Notes: generated by a model not told the origin, from the sequence alone. A stretch of 64,000 bases of DNA from Saussurea involucrata (GCA_033807775.1 CM066327.1:90852295-90916294); one strand, 5' to 3'. Shown: positions 31,879 through 42,113, counted from the first letter of the stretch. A program made the numbers and translations.

Positions 31879-34800
31879 TTATCCTTCAAAGTTCAGCATT
31901 CCAAGCTCGCTGATGAGAAAGTTGAATCTTGTCTCATCAAGAGGTTTGGTAAACAAATCAGCTAACTGATAATCAGTTGGGATAAAATGAAGTTCTATAT
32001 CACCATTCATCACATGATCTCTGATAAAATGATATCTGATTTCTATGTGTTTTGTCTTTGAGTGTAGCACTGGATTGTTTGCTATAGCGATGGCACTTGT
32101 GCTGTCGCAATAGATTGGAATTTTGGAGAGCTGAAGATCATAGTCTAGTAGTTGATTTCTCATCCACAAGACTTGAGAACAGCAGCTTCCAGCGGCTACA
32201 TACTCAGCTTCAGCTGTGGAAGTGGACACCGAGTTTTGCTTCTTACTTGTCCAACTTACCAGCTTTCCACCCAGGAGCTGACATCCTCCTGTGGTGCTTT
32301 TCCTATCCATTTTGCAACCTGCAAAATCACTGTCTGAATAGGCGGTTAGATCGAATCCTGAATCTTTGGGATACCAAAGACCTAGATTCGCTGTACCCTT
32401 AAGATATCGAAAGATTCGCTTTACAGCTTTCATATGAGATATCTTAGGTTCAGCTTGATATCGTGCGCACAGACATGTTGCAAACATAATATCGGGTCGG
32501 CTAGCTGTAAGATACAGTAGTGAGCCGATCATCCCACGGTACAGCGTGACATTGACAGGAACACCCTTTGTGTCCTTATCAAGTATCAGCGGTGGTGCCA
32601 TAGGGGTTTTCATAGCTGAACTTTCAGTTAAGTCGAATTTTTTCAGCATATCTTTAACATACTTTCCCTGATTTATAAAAGTTCCTTTTTCAGTTTGCTT
32701 AATCTGAAGACCAAGGAAATATGTTAGTTCACCCATCATACTCATTTTATACTCATCTTTCATTCTATCAGCGAAACGAGTACAAAGCTCAGGGTTAGTA
32801 GAACCAAATATAATGTCATCAACATATATTTGAACTAAAATGATATGACCTTTTATTTTTCTAAAAAACAAAGTTTTGTCAATCTTACCTCTCTCAAATT
32901 TTTCAAGGTGGAGATACGTAGAAAGAGTGTCATACCATGCACGAGGAGCTTGCTTCAAGCCATAAAGTGCCTTATCCAGCTTATAAACATAACCTGGACG
33001 CTTAGGATCTGAGAATCCTGGAGGTTGTTCCACATAAACTTCTTCATTCAGCTTTCCATTTAGAAACACTGACTTAACATCCATTTGATGTACAGTGAAG
33101 TTTTTGTGTACAGCATATGCTAAGAAAAGACGAATAGATTCAAGTCTTGCTACAGGAGCAAAGGTTTCGTCATAATCTATACCTTCCTCTTGTCTGTATC
33201 CCTGAGCAACAAGACGAGCTTTGTTGCGAGTTACAGTACCATGTTCGTCCAACTTGTTTCGATAGACCCACTTAGTGCCTATCACTGTTTTGTCAGTTGG
33301 TCTCCGAACAAGTTTCCAAACTTTGTTTCTTTCGAATTCAGTCAGCTCTTCTTGCATAGCGCTGACCCAGTTTGGATCTCTGAGGGCATCATCTATTTTC
33401 TTTGGTTCAGTTAGAGAAATAAAGTTAACAAATAAACAAATATTACCTGCACTTCTACGAGTCTGAATACCAGCGTTGGGATCACCAAGAATTTGATCGA
33501 TTGGGTGATTTACAGTCCATCGCTGAGCCGGAGCATGCGTCGCTGACGCAGTCTGAACTGGAGAAACTGAAGATGAGGCTTCAGCTACTTCTGGATAATC
33601 AGCTAAGAGAGGAATGCTTGCATTTGTCACTTCATTCACTGATTGCTGAGAAATAGATGGAATTTCTGAGACATTTGGATCAACTGCGGGTATAGTATTT
33701 ATAGGAACAGCTGAGACCCAAGATGTTTCAGCTTCACTATTCTGCATATTGGGAATGATAGTAGGACCATCATTTTCAGTTGTATGAGTATGAGTAGTGG
33801 GAACATCTTCTGAATCACCAAGATGAGAAAACATCCATTGATTCAGTTCTTCTGTATCAGCGTTCGGTTTAGAGTTCGCAGAACGGGATTCGTCAAACGT
33901 GACGTGAATAGTTTCTTCTACAGTTTGTCTTCTTCGGTTGAAGACTCTGAAGGCTTTGGAAACTGAGGAGTATCCAAGAAAGATTCCATCATCAGCCTTA
34001 GGATCAAACTTTCCAAGGGCATCTCTGTTGTTCAGTATGAAACACTGACAACCAAAGATGTGAAGAAAGCTGATTGAAGGCTTTCTCCCATGAAAGAGTT
34101 CATAGGCTGTCTTTTTGAATCTTTTGACTATCAGCGACCTGTTTTGCGTAAAACAAGCCGTGTTGACAGCTTCTGCCCAAAACTGAGTAGGCAGGTGAGA
34201 ATCGCTGAGCATTGAACGTGCAGCTTCAATAATTGTTTTATTTCTTCTTTCAGCGACTCCGTTTTGTTGTGGTGTTCTCACTGACGAAAAGTTATGAGAA
34301 ATACCCTTGCTCTCAAGGAAGGAATCAAGAGAACTGTTTTTGAATTCAGTTCCATGATCACTCCTTATTGAGCGAACAGTCATATTGTTCAGAGTTTCCA
34401 TCTTCCGAACAAAGGTGATGAGTTCTTCAGGGGTGTCACTCTTAGAACGGAGACACATTACCCATGTATAACGAGAGAATTCATCAACTATGACCAGCGT
34501 ATATTTCTTTCCAGCGATGGATTGTTTGTTAACGGGGCCAAACAAATCCATATGGAGTAGTTGAAGAGGAGATGACACTGAGGAAACTTGCTTGGACTTA
34601 AAGCTTGCCTTGGTCTGCTTCCCTTTTTCACACGCTGAACATAAGGATTCTTTGGCGTATGAATGTTGAGGTAGACCAGTGACTAACTCTTTGGATGAAA
34701 GAGTATTCAGTGTCTTGAAGTTGAGATGTGAGAGTCTCTTGTGCCATAGCCAGTTGACATCAGAAGATGCCTTTGAGAAGAAACAGGAGTTCTCAGTGGT

Positions 34801-35157
34801 TGTTGAGTCCATGTTTATAACGTAAACATTTTCCAAACGATAACCGCTGAGAGCTATCTTCTCCTTTTTGTCAGAGACAAAGCAGGATTCCTTGGTGAAA
34901 ATCACTTTGTTATCCATGTCGCAAAGCTGACTGATGCTCAGAAGATTATGCTTCAGCCCTTCAACATATGCGACTCTTCTGAAGGATGTTGTACCATTTG
35001 AAAGTACACCATACCCTCGGGTGTGTCCTTTTCCATTTCCACCGAAGGTTACAGAGGGACCCTTCTCTTCCTTGTATTCAGCGAGCAGGCTTTTCTTTCC
35101 AGTCATGTGTCTAGAGCATCCGCTATCGAGATACCAGATACCCTTCTTAACCTGCAA
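31879..35157 (-). CDS. pol: CopC Pol polyprotein, intact
   Basis: 1,092 residues in the gag frame after its TAA. Protease: DSG at residues 11-13. GAG-pre-integrase: WHKRLSHLNF near 137 to CSACEKGKQ near 175. Integrase catalytic D, D and E lie in HMDLFGP (about 201), IRSDHGTEF (about 267) and NGVAERRN (about 300). Reverse transcriptase: QMDVKS near 690 and YVDD near 778. RNase H: YSDSDFAGC near 940, AEAEYVAAG, and YCDSTSAIA near 1020. It ends QLADLFTKPLDETRFN...GMLNFEG. The order integrase before reverse transcriptase defines Copia. All catalytic residues are present. The first codon used here is TTG, because there is no ATG; translation must come from readthrough, splicing or another route that continues gag. 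Confidence 0.95.
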   Translation of the reverse strand: MQVKKGIWYLDSGCSRHMTGKKSLLAEYKEEKGPSVTFGGNGKGHTRGYGVLSNGTTSFRRVAYVEGLKHNLLSISQLCDMDNKVIFTKESCFVSDKKEKIALSGYRLENVYVINMDSTTTENSCFFSKASSDVNWLWHKRLSHLNFKTLNTLSSKELVTGLPQHSYAKESLCSACEKGKQTKASFKSKQVSSVSSPLQLLHMDLFGPVNKQSIAGKKYTLVIVDEFSRYTWVMCLRSKSDTPEELITFVRKMETLNNMTVRSIRSDHGTEFKNSSLDSFLESKGISHNFSSVRTPQQNGVAERRNKTIIEAARSMLSDSHLPTQFWAEAVNTACFTQNRSLIVKRFKKTAYELFHGRKPSISFLHIFGCQCFILNNRDALGKFDPKADDGIFLGYSSVSKAFRVFNRRRQTVEETIHVTFDESRSANSKPNADTEELNQWMFSHLGDSEDVPTTHTHTTENDGPTIIPNMQNSEAETSWVSAVPINTIPAVDPNVSEIPSISQQSVNEVTNASIPLLADYPEVAEASSSVSPVQTASATHAPAQRWTVNHPIDQILGDPNAGIQTRRSAGNICLFVNFISLTEPKKIDDALRDPNWVSAMQEELTEFERNKVWKLVRRPTDKTVIGTKWVYRNKLDEHGTVTRNKARLVAQGYRQEEGIDYDETFAPVARLESIRLFLAYAVHKNFTVHQMDVKSVFLNGKLNEEVYVEQPPGFSDPKRPGYVYKLDKALYGLKQAPRAWYDTLSTYLHLEKFERGKIDKTLFFRKIKGHIILVQIYVDDIIFGSTNPELCTRFADRMKDEYKMSMMGELTYFLGLQIKQTEKGTFINQGKYVKDMLKKFDLTESSAMKTPMAPPLILDKDTKGVPVNVTLYRGMIGSLLYLTASRPDIMFATCLCARYQAEPKISHMKAVKRIFRYLKGTANLGLWYPKDSGFDLTAYSDSDFAGCKMDRKSTTGGCQLLGGKLVSWTSKKQNSVSTSTAEAEYVAAGSCCSQVLWMRNQLLDYDLQLSKIPIYCDSTSAIAIANNPVLHSKTKHIEIRYHFIRDHVMNGDIELHFIPTDYQLADLFTKPLDETRFNFLISELGMLNFEG

Positions 35158-35174
35158 TACAAAGGAAGATTAGT
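35152..35174 (-). promoter_or_regulatory. CopC gag-pol junction, branch point plus 3' splice site
   Basis: The minus strand reads ACTAATCTTCCTTTGTATTG and then CAG|GTTAAG. The gag TAA is inside CTAAT, the branch-point consensus. The first AG downstream is 17-19 nt from the branch adenosine. Candidate in-frame donors within gag include CAG|GTATCACC (codon pair Ile-Gln before Val-Ser-Pro) and CTG|GTAAGA. Both are conserved in CopA and CopC. Confidence 0.45.
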
Positions 35175-37578
35175 TTTGCTTGGGTACCCACTTCACCATG
35201 TATACGCGTTTGTCAGTGGAAGTGGTTGGAATGGGTTCAGCAGTCTTCGCAGCATTTGAAGATTCAGCTTTGTCTTTCTTCACTTTGGTCAATTTCTTGA
35301 CCTCAGCGGTATGAGTCACCTTGACCTGACTTGCAACTGGTTTGGTCTTCTTTGGTGCTATCTTCACCTTAGCTATCTTATCAGCTTTGGTGGCTGTGGG
35401 ACACTTACTTGCAATATGATCGGTAAGTCCACAGTGATAACATTTCCTATAACTAAAATTAGTTCTAGGACCACTTGTGTGCTGAGCTTTTAATTTGGAA
35501 TTAGAAGTGCCAGCACCAAGTACACTATTGGTTTTTGAAATAGGACGAACATTCAGTTCTTCAGATTTCTTACCAAGGACATCTACTCTGAGTCTAGGAG
35601 TAGGTCGCTGAACTGATCCAGAGGTCTGATTTCTAGAACCAGATGAATGAATCACTAAGGCTTTGGAAGCATTCAGCTTAGGTACTAAAGTACCCTTCTG
35701 AGGATTTTGATAAATTACAATTCCTTTACCTTTATCTTTAGAGACAGAGGTAGGTTTTGAATAAACCATTTTCTCCTTACCTTTTGAGGAGGTAGGAGTT
35801 TCCTCAGGGATTGGTGTAATCGACGAGGAGTACTGAGATGAAGAAGTGTCAGCTACTGAGGATACGAACGTTCCAAATTTAAGCATTGAACGTTCAGTGG
35901 TTGGTATTGGAGTATCATATTTATAACCCAGACCACGTTTATCACTCAGAGGAATCTGAGCCTTAATTATCTCAGTGATCTTTGTTGAAGAATTACACCA
36001 TCCTTCAACAGTAGCTTGTTCAGCTTTTAATGCAGCGATAGCTTCCGCTCGTTCAATTTTGACTAGCTGATTTAAATGGACTTGATCTTTAAAATCTTCT
36101 TCAAATTTAGAAAGCTTTTCTATTTGAAGGTGGCAATTTTTAAGCTTTTCAGCGAGATCAAGATTTTGGTTTTCAACCACAGCTTTGCCGTTCATGGCTT
36201 CGTATAAGCTTCTAGTCAGTAGTTCGATTTTACGGAGACTATCAGCTTCATCAATATTTACAATATTGGTAAAGAAGGAAGGTGATACCTGAATGGCAGA
36301 TGTTGAAGTGGAGGGAATGTCTGAACTTTCTTCCTCTTCTTCAATCTTGGCCATGAGACATTGATTTGCTTCATCATCTTCAGAATCAGATGATGAGGCT
36401 TCTTCATCAGAAGCAGCCCAATCATAGTCAGCCATTAGGCCTTTTCCCTTCTTCTTAAAGCTTTTCAGCTTTGCATACTTCTCCTTCAGCTTTAAGTATT
36501 TGTCGTCTTTATTCCTTGGAACAAAGGATTTCTTTGTAAAGGCTGAAGGTCTCATGATTTTCTTTGACCTGCACTCGTTAGCGAAATGACCTGTCTTTTC
36601 GCAGTTAAAACAAGTAGCAGTAGCCTTATCAACAAAAGCTGATGACTTAGGCTTGTCAGCTATAGAAAGAGTTTTGTTCTTTCTAAACATTTTCTTCTTG
36701 GCGAATCTCCTGAACGTTTTAGTTAGGAGAGCCAAGGATTCATCATCTGAAGAATCAGAATCTGATGATCTTTCAGAGTTACTTTCTAACTCAGTGATAG
36801 TGACCACGGGTCGCTGAGTAGAAGGTTCCTCTGAGATTAAAGCAACAGGGGTGCTTTTGGAATCTTTTACAAGATTCTTCTTAAGATGGCTAGATTGCTC
36901 ATGATTCAGCAATGTGCCATATAAGGTAGCGAGTGTCATTGATCTTAGATCTTTTGACAGCTTGAGACACATGGAATAATTGTCCCAGCTTTCAGGTAAA
37001 CATTCTAAAAACTTTGTCAGAACTTCAAAGTTAGAATATTCCTTACCAACCGTTTTAAGATCTATAATTAAGCAGTTAAAACGTTGATGTACTTCAGAGA
37101 GAGTTTCATTCTTACCAGAGATGAAACTTTCGTATTGTCTTACCAGGTTGATCTTTCTTGAATCCTGGACTTCAGACGTTCCTTCATACTGAACACATAT
37201 TGTGTCCCACATGGCCTTCGAGGATTTCAGGTTCATGACGGAATGGTAGACTTCGTCAGGAAGGGCCATGGATAGTATGGATCTGGCTTTTGTATCTATA
37301 GCCACTTTCTTCTTGTCTTCATCGGTCCAATGATGGATTTCCTTTGGAATCAGCCTTTCTGGAATAGCAGCTCTAGTTGCAGTGGCTGGAACGGCAGGAT
37401 CAATCGTTACAGGGATGTGTGGACCGTTTTCAAGATAGTAAGGTATAGTAGGGTCTACACCTTCTAAGAAGAGTGTCATCCTATTTTTCCATAAGTTGAA
37501 GTTGTCTCTGGAAAATCTAGGGGGTTTTGCAAGAGAACCATTGTCGATATAGTGAGTGTTTGTGTTTGAGTTGGCCAT
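35170..37578 (-). CDS. gag: CopC Gag polyprotein, intact
   Basis: 802 residues from ATG 37578, 68 bp after the primer site. It has a capsid-like N-terminal half with FSRDNFNLWKNRM and MWDTICVQYEGTSE. The first CCHC (CFNCEKTGHFANEC) is near residue 322 and the second (CYHCGLTDHIASKC) near 711. Acidic Ser-rich patches (ERSSDSDSSDDES, SSSDSEDDEAN) surround the first knuckle, and a Lys-rich C-terminus ends VKWVPKQN. A leucine-rich coiled-coil-like part lies at about 440-520. The product should assemble the particle and package RNA. Two widely separated knuckles are unusual for Copia, where one is common. Confidence 0.95.
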   Translation of the reverse strand: MANSNTNTHYIDNGSLAKPPRFSRDNFNLWKNRMTLFLEGVDPTIPYYLENGPHIPVTIDPAVPATATRAAIPERLIPKEIHHWTDEDKKKVAIDTKARSILSMALPDEVYHSVMNLKSSKAMWDTICVQYEGTSEVQDSRKINLVRQYESFISGKNETLSEVHQRFNCLIIDLKTVGKEYSNFEVLTKFLECLPESWDNYSMCLKLSKDLRSMTLATLYGTLLNHEQSSHLKKNLVKDSKSTPVALISEEPSTQRPVVTITELESNSERSSDSDSSDDESLALLTKTFRRFAKKKMFRKNKTLSIADKPKSSAFVDKATATCFNCEKTGHFANECRSKKIMRPSAFTKKSFVPRNKDDKYLKLKEKYAKLKSFKKKGKGLMADYDWAASDEEASSSDSEDDEANQCLMAKIEEEEESSDIPSTSTSAIQVSPSFFTNIVNIDEADSLRKIELLTRSLYEAMNGKAVVENQNLDLAEKLKNCHLQIEKLSKFEEDFKDQVHLNQLVKIERAEAIAALKAEQATVEGWCNSSTKITEIIKAQIPLSDKRGLGYKYDTPIPTTERSMLKFGTFVSSVADTSSSQYSSSITPIPEETPTSSKGKEKMVYSKPTSVSKDKGKGIVIYQNPQKGTLVPKLNASKALVIHSSGSRNQTSGSVQRPTPRLRVDVLGKKSEELNVRPISKTNSVLGAGTSNSKLKAQHTSGPRTNFSYRKCYHCGLTDHIASKCPTATKADKIAKVKIAPKKTKPVASQVKVTHTAEVKKLTKVKKDKAESSNAAKTAEPIPTTSTDKRVYMVKWVPKQN

Positions 37579-37645
37579 TTTCAGATAATAGCAAGGAAGA
37601 GAAAATATCTTAGATTAGATCTTGTTTATGAGATTAAACAAATCT

Positions 37646-37657
37646 GCTCTGATACCA
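37646..37657 (-). other. CopC primer binding site
   Basis: The + strand reads GCTCTGATACCA, that is TGGTATCAGAGC on the transcribed strand, 2 bp inside the 5' LTR end. Confidence 0.93.
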
Positions 37658-37659
37658 CT

Positions 37660-38628
37660 TGTTGGTCCCGAAAGGCTTAAACAAGTTTGTAGAAGGGGGG
37701 GGGGGGGGGGGTTGAATACAAACACACTATTTTACTTTTCTAAATTGTTTATTGATAAATCATTAACAATTTACAGCTTGTTGCGGAAACAAGATTAAGG
37801 ATAAACCTAAATCTAAACAAGTTGGAACACTAAGGTTTTCTTGCACTAAGAAAGATAAGGAGATTACTAATAAAATCCTATCTTGAGAGATTTGAACTTG
37901 TCCAGAGTTAGCAAGTTACTTCAAATGAAGTGAGTTCATCTCTTTATATACTGCATGCATTTAATGCAATCCAGTATATACTTTACACGTGTCATTAGCG
38001 GATTGGTTGCATGTCATTGACCTTTGATGACAACCTTAGTAGCCGCATGAATGAACAGTGTAGTGTCAGATTGGTTGTACGATTTCAGATTTTCGGAGGT
38101 TCTTTTCTGACATTTCGTACGGTGGCGTGCAAGGGAGGTTAAGACAAAAGTACTTTGTACGGAGGACTTCATGATCAGCTTTCGTTGATTCAGCGATTAT
38201 CATTTACTATTCAGCAGATGATAAAGTTCAGCGATAGCTGAAGTCTTGTACTTGATACTTCACGTTGAGTGGACAAATCTGAGTCTTCGCTGATCCGCAT
38301 CAGTTCATTAGGAGACTTGTCGCTGGTTCTTGAGCTTGATCTTCGACTTCAGCGTAGAACCTTTGTTGACGTGAATCTTGTCTTCAGGGATCATAAGTAA
38401 ACAACTAACTTATCAGCGATCACCATAAGGACTGAACAGACTCAGCGATATGGTGAACAGTGTTCGCTGAATGTTTAATCTAAAGGTGCGAGAGTTCCTA
38501 TCAGCAGTACTGTAAGATCTTAGTACTTATCAGCGATAGTGAAACTCTGATACATATTGTTTACTTACAATTTTCACTAAGTATTTAAGATAGGGTCATT
38601 ATCAAATCACTGAGGGTTTGGATCAACA
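37660..38628 (-). repeat. CopC 5' LTR
   Basis: 969 bp, identical by eye to 25629-26591 except for a G17 run. It begins TGTTGATCC on the minus strand and is followed on the + side by the AATGC duplication. Confidence 0.95.
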
Positions 38629-40178
38629 AATGCAGCGATAGCTTCTGCTCGTTCGATTTTGACTAGCTAATTTAAATATACTTGATCTTTAAAATCTTCT
38701 TCAATTTTAGAAAGCTTTTCTATTTGAATGTGGCAGTTTTTAAGCTTTTCAGCGAGATCAAGATTTTGGTTTTCAACCACAGTTTTGCCGTTCATGGCTT
38801 CGTATAAACTTCTAGTCAAGAGATCGATCTTACGGAGACTATCAGCTTCATCTATATTTGCAATATTGGTAAAGAAAGAAGGTGATACCTGAATAGCAGA
38901 GGTTGAAGTGGAGGGAATGTCTGAACTTTCTTCCTCTTCTTCAATCTTGGCCATAAGACATAGATTTGCTTCATCATCTTCAGAGTCAGATGATGATGCT
39001 TCTTCATCAGAAGCAGCCCAATCATAGTCAGCCATCAAGACTTTATTCTTCTTCTTAAAGATTTTCAGCTTTGCATATTTTTCTTTCAGCTTTGAATATT
39101 TGTCATCTTTATTTCTAGGAACAAAGGGTTTCTTTGTAAAAGCTGAGGGTCTAGAAACTTTCTTTGACCTGCACTCGTTAGCGAAATGTCCTGTCTTTTC
39201 GCAGTTAAAACAAGTAGCAGTAGCCTTATCAACAAACGCTGATGATCTAGGCTTGTCAGTTATGGAAAGAGGTTTGTTCTTTCTAAACATTTTCTTTTTG
39301 GCAAATCTCCTGAACTTCTTAGTTAGGAGAGCCAAAGATTCATCATTATCTGAATAATCAGAATCTGATGACCTTTCAGAGTTACTTTCTAACTCAGTGA
39401 TAGGGATCGAGGGTCGCTGAGTAGAAGGTTCCTCTGAGATTAAAGCAACAGGGGTGCTTTTGGAATCTTTTACAAGATTCTTCTTAAGATGGCTCGATTG
39501 CTCATGATTCAGCAACGTGCCATATAAGGTAGCAAGGGTCATTGATTTTAGATCCTTTGACAGCTTGAGACACATAGAATAATTGTCCCAGCTTTCAGGT
39601 AAACATTCTAGAAACTTTGTCAGTACTTCAAAGTTAGAATATTCCTTACCAACAGTTTTCAGATCTATAATTAAACAATTAAAACGTTGGTGAACTTCAG
39701 AGAGAGTTTCATTCTTACCAGAAATGAAGCTTTCGTATTGTCTTACCAGGTTGATCTTTCTTGAGTCCTGGACTTCAGACGTTCCTTCATACTGAACACA
39801 TATTGTGTCCCACATGGCCTTTGATGTTTTTAGGTTCATGACGGAATGGTAGACTTCGTCAGGAAGAGCCATGGATAGTATGGATCTGGATTTTGTATCT
39901 ATAGCCACTTTCTTCTTATCTTCGTCAGTCCATTGAAAGATTTCCTTAGGTACCAGCCTTTTTGGAATAGCAGGTCTATTCTCAGCGGCTGGAACAGCAG
40001 CATCAATTCTTACAGGGATGAATGGACCATTTTCTAGATAGTAAGGCATAGTAGGGTCTACACCTTATAAGAAGAGTGTCATCCTATTTTTCCATAAGTT
40101 GAAGTTATCTTTGGAAAATCTAGGGGGTTTAGCAAGAGAACCATTGTCTATATAATTTGTGTTTGTGTTGGTGGCCAT
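38629..40178 (-). pseudogene. gag: CopB Gag, N-terminal part, two nonsense codons
   Basis: This is the 5' part of the gag interrupted by CopC. ATG 40178 begins MATNTNTNYIDNG. A Glu codon became TAA at 40065-40067 (residue 38) and a Gln codon became TAG at 38667-38669. In between, 460 codons are open and include the first CCHC (CFNCEKTGHFANEC) and acidic Ser-rich patches. The frame resumes at 25628 beyond CopC. Early truncation means this copy makes no useful Gag unless translation restarts. Confidence 0.92.
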
Positions 40179-40244
40179 TTTCAGATAATAGCAAGGAAGA
40201 GAAATATCTTAGATTAGATCTTGTTTATGAGATTAAACAAATCT

Positions 40245-40256
40245 GCTCTGATACCA
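40245..40256 (-). other. CopB primer binding site
   Basis: The + strand reads GCTCTGATACCA, complementary in the transcribed sense to initiator tRNA-Met, 2 bp from the LTR. Confidence 0.92.
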
Positions 40257-40258
40257 CT

Positions 40259-41232
40259 TGTTTGTCCCGAAGGCCTATACAAGTTTGTAGAAGGGGGGGG
40301 GGGGGGGGGGGGGTTGAATACAAACACACAAATTTTACTTTTCTAAATTGTTTATTGATAAATCATTAACAATTTACAGCTTGTTGCGAAAACAAGATTA
40401 AGGATAAACCTAAATCTAAACAAGTTGGAACACTAAGGTTTCTTGCACTAAGAGAGATAAGGAAATTACTAATAATAACCTATCTTGAGATAAGAGATTG
40501 AACTTGTCCAGAGTTAGCAAGTTACTTCAAATGAAGTGGGGTCATCTCTTTATATACTGCATGCATTTAATGCAAGTCAGTATACACTTTACACGTATCA
40601 TCAGCTGGTTGGTTGCATGTCATTGACCTTGGTTGACAACCTTAGTAGCCGCATGGATGAACAGTGTAGTATTAGAGTGGTTGTACGATTTCAGACAGTC
40701 GGAGGTTCTTTTCTGACATTTCGTACGGAGTCGTGCAAGGGAGGTTAAGACAAAAGTACTTTGTACGGAGGACTTCATGATCAGCTTTCGTTGATACAAC
40801 GATCTATCATTTCATATCAGCGAATGATAGAGTTCAGCGATAGCTGAAGTCTTGTACTTGATACTTCACGTTGAGTGGACAAATCTGAGTCTTCGCTGAT
40901 CCGCATCAGTTCATTAGGAGACTTGTCGCTGGTTCTTGAGCTTGATCTTCGACTTCAGCGTAGAACCTTTGTTGACGTGAAACTTGTCTTCAGGGATCAT
41001 AAGTAAACAACTAACTTATCAGCGATCATCATAATGACTGAACAGACTCGGTATTAATGGTGAACAGTTTCGCTGAATGTTTAATTTAAAGAGCGAGAGT
41101 TCCTATCAGCGGTACTGTAAGATCTTAGTACTTATCAGCGATAGTGAAACTCTGATACATATTGTTACTTACAATTTTCACTAAGTATATAAGAGAGGGT
41201 CATTATCAAATCACTGAGGGTTTGGATCACCA
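40259..41232 (-). repeat. CopB 5' LTR
   Basis: 974 bp with a G21 run. Terminal bases are mutated on both ends (TGTTTGTCC on the + strand left, GGATCACCA on the right). It pairs with 9630-10596. AGACT follows at 41233. Confidence 0.94.
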
Positions 41233-42032
41233 AGACTGGGCATCGATCATCTATGATGACCTGGTACTAAGAGTGGACACCGTCGCTGACAGACCTCCAT
41301 GGGTTCCGTATCCTCGATTCATCAGCGCCATATTCCAAAAAGGCCTGAAGGACAACTATCCTCAAGAGGGCGACCTGAAACTCACTCAGGTTGGTCCTAA
41401 GATACTCGACTTCAAACCAGTGGCGAATGAGATACGTCTTTCTACACTCTTAACTCTTCTAAATCCTTCTACTTCTTCTACTTCTGCAGCTCCTTCAGCG
41501 GACAAACCCACCGCTGATACCCCAACTGCAACCTCCATTCCTGTTAAAAGGAAACATTCTGACACCCAACTTGGTTCCAAAAGAACTAAGAAACCCAAGG
41601 AGCAACCCAAGCAATCTCCTGCTAAAGTCTCCTCAGCTCCTCCTATTGAGCTGAAGGAAAGTTCAGTGGTACGCTCTGCCACACCTGAACAAGCCACCCA
41701 CTCTATCCCGACTTCAGCGTCTCCAAACACTGAGGTTACAAACTTGGAAACTACCCAACCTCCCTCAGTCTCTCAAAAGACTTATGAAGTGATTCTCAGC
41801 GATTCCAACGCTGAACTCAGTAACCAACCTCCATTCTTACCCTTTGCTTCTCCCTCCACTCATTTGGACACAACTCCAGTTATCACTGATGCACCTGTCA
41901 TTCCTCCAGAAGCTAAACGAACGACGGAAGTAGGACCTGCAGAGATGATCATACGTTCAGGTTCTCTCGCTGACGATATGGAACTTTACTCAGGAACCCG
42001 CGATTTTGATGAATTCATCAATCCTCCTGCAG
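41233..42032 (+). pseudogene. CopA ORF3 exon 1, right part
   Basis: It resumes after the AGACT copy with DWASIIYDDLVLRVD, VPYPRFISAIFQKGLKDNYP, GDLKLTQVGPKILDFKPVANE, then VKRKHS and KRTKKPKEQ (basic patch) and Ser/Thr/Pro-rich linkers ending NPPAG. The donor CCTGCAG|GTATAC is at 42032/42033. Without the duplicated AGACT the two parts leave phase 1, as in the other copies. Confidence 0.88.
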
Positions 42033-42113
42033 GTATACAACAACCCCTAAACACTGTTACTAAACCCTAAACTTCTGAGCTTTCCTCTGTTCACAAGTTT
42101 TTATATGTTACAG
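42033..42113 (+). other. CopA ORF3 intron 1 (81 nt)
   Basis: The donor is CAG|GTATAC and the acceptor TATGTTACAG|GTCC. Unlike CopB and CopC it contains an in-frame TAA (42068-42070), so a full protein needs splicing here. Confidence 0.72.

Larger units (their letters stand above)
25629..38628 (-). mobile_element. CopC: intact 13.0-kb Copia retrotransposon
   Basis: Exactly 13,000 bp with duplication AATGC (25624-25628 and 38629-38633), inserted in CopB gag. Minus-strand order: LTR 38628-37660, primer site, gag 37578-35170, pol 35157-31879, ORF3 promoter, ORF3 30892-26859, polypurine tract and LTR 26591-25629. By eye the LTRs differ only in the poly-G run (G17 versus G11). No nonsense codon or frameshift appears in gag, pol or the ORF3 exons. 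It is therefore very young, and the best candidate here for an autonomous element. It is long for Copia because of ORF3 and the large Gag; the size and the gene after pol recall the SIRE/Maximus group, but I could not test phylogeny. Confidence 0.96.
9630..41232 (-). mobile_element. CopB: Copia element inserted in CopA ORF3, itself split twice
   Basis: Reading on the minus strand: 5' LTR 41232-40259, primer site, gag, pol, ORF3, polypurine tract and 3' LTR 10596-9630. The flanking duplication is AGACT. NaJ and CopC (with their own duplications) interrupt ORF3 exon 2 and gag. Subtracting them leaves almost exactly 13.0 kb, the size of CopC. By eye about 15 substitutions separate its LTRs over some 967 bp. 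That is more than CopC and slightly fewer per base than CopA, in keeping with the nesting order. Gag has two nonsense codons, pol a 16-bp deletion, and ORF3 a nonsense codon and a frameshift. Confidence 0.95.

Noticed and set aside
41162..41237. Extending CopA ORF3 upstream of 41233
   Set aside because: The open frame enters the CopB LTR by chance; the true host sequence begins after the AGACT duplication.
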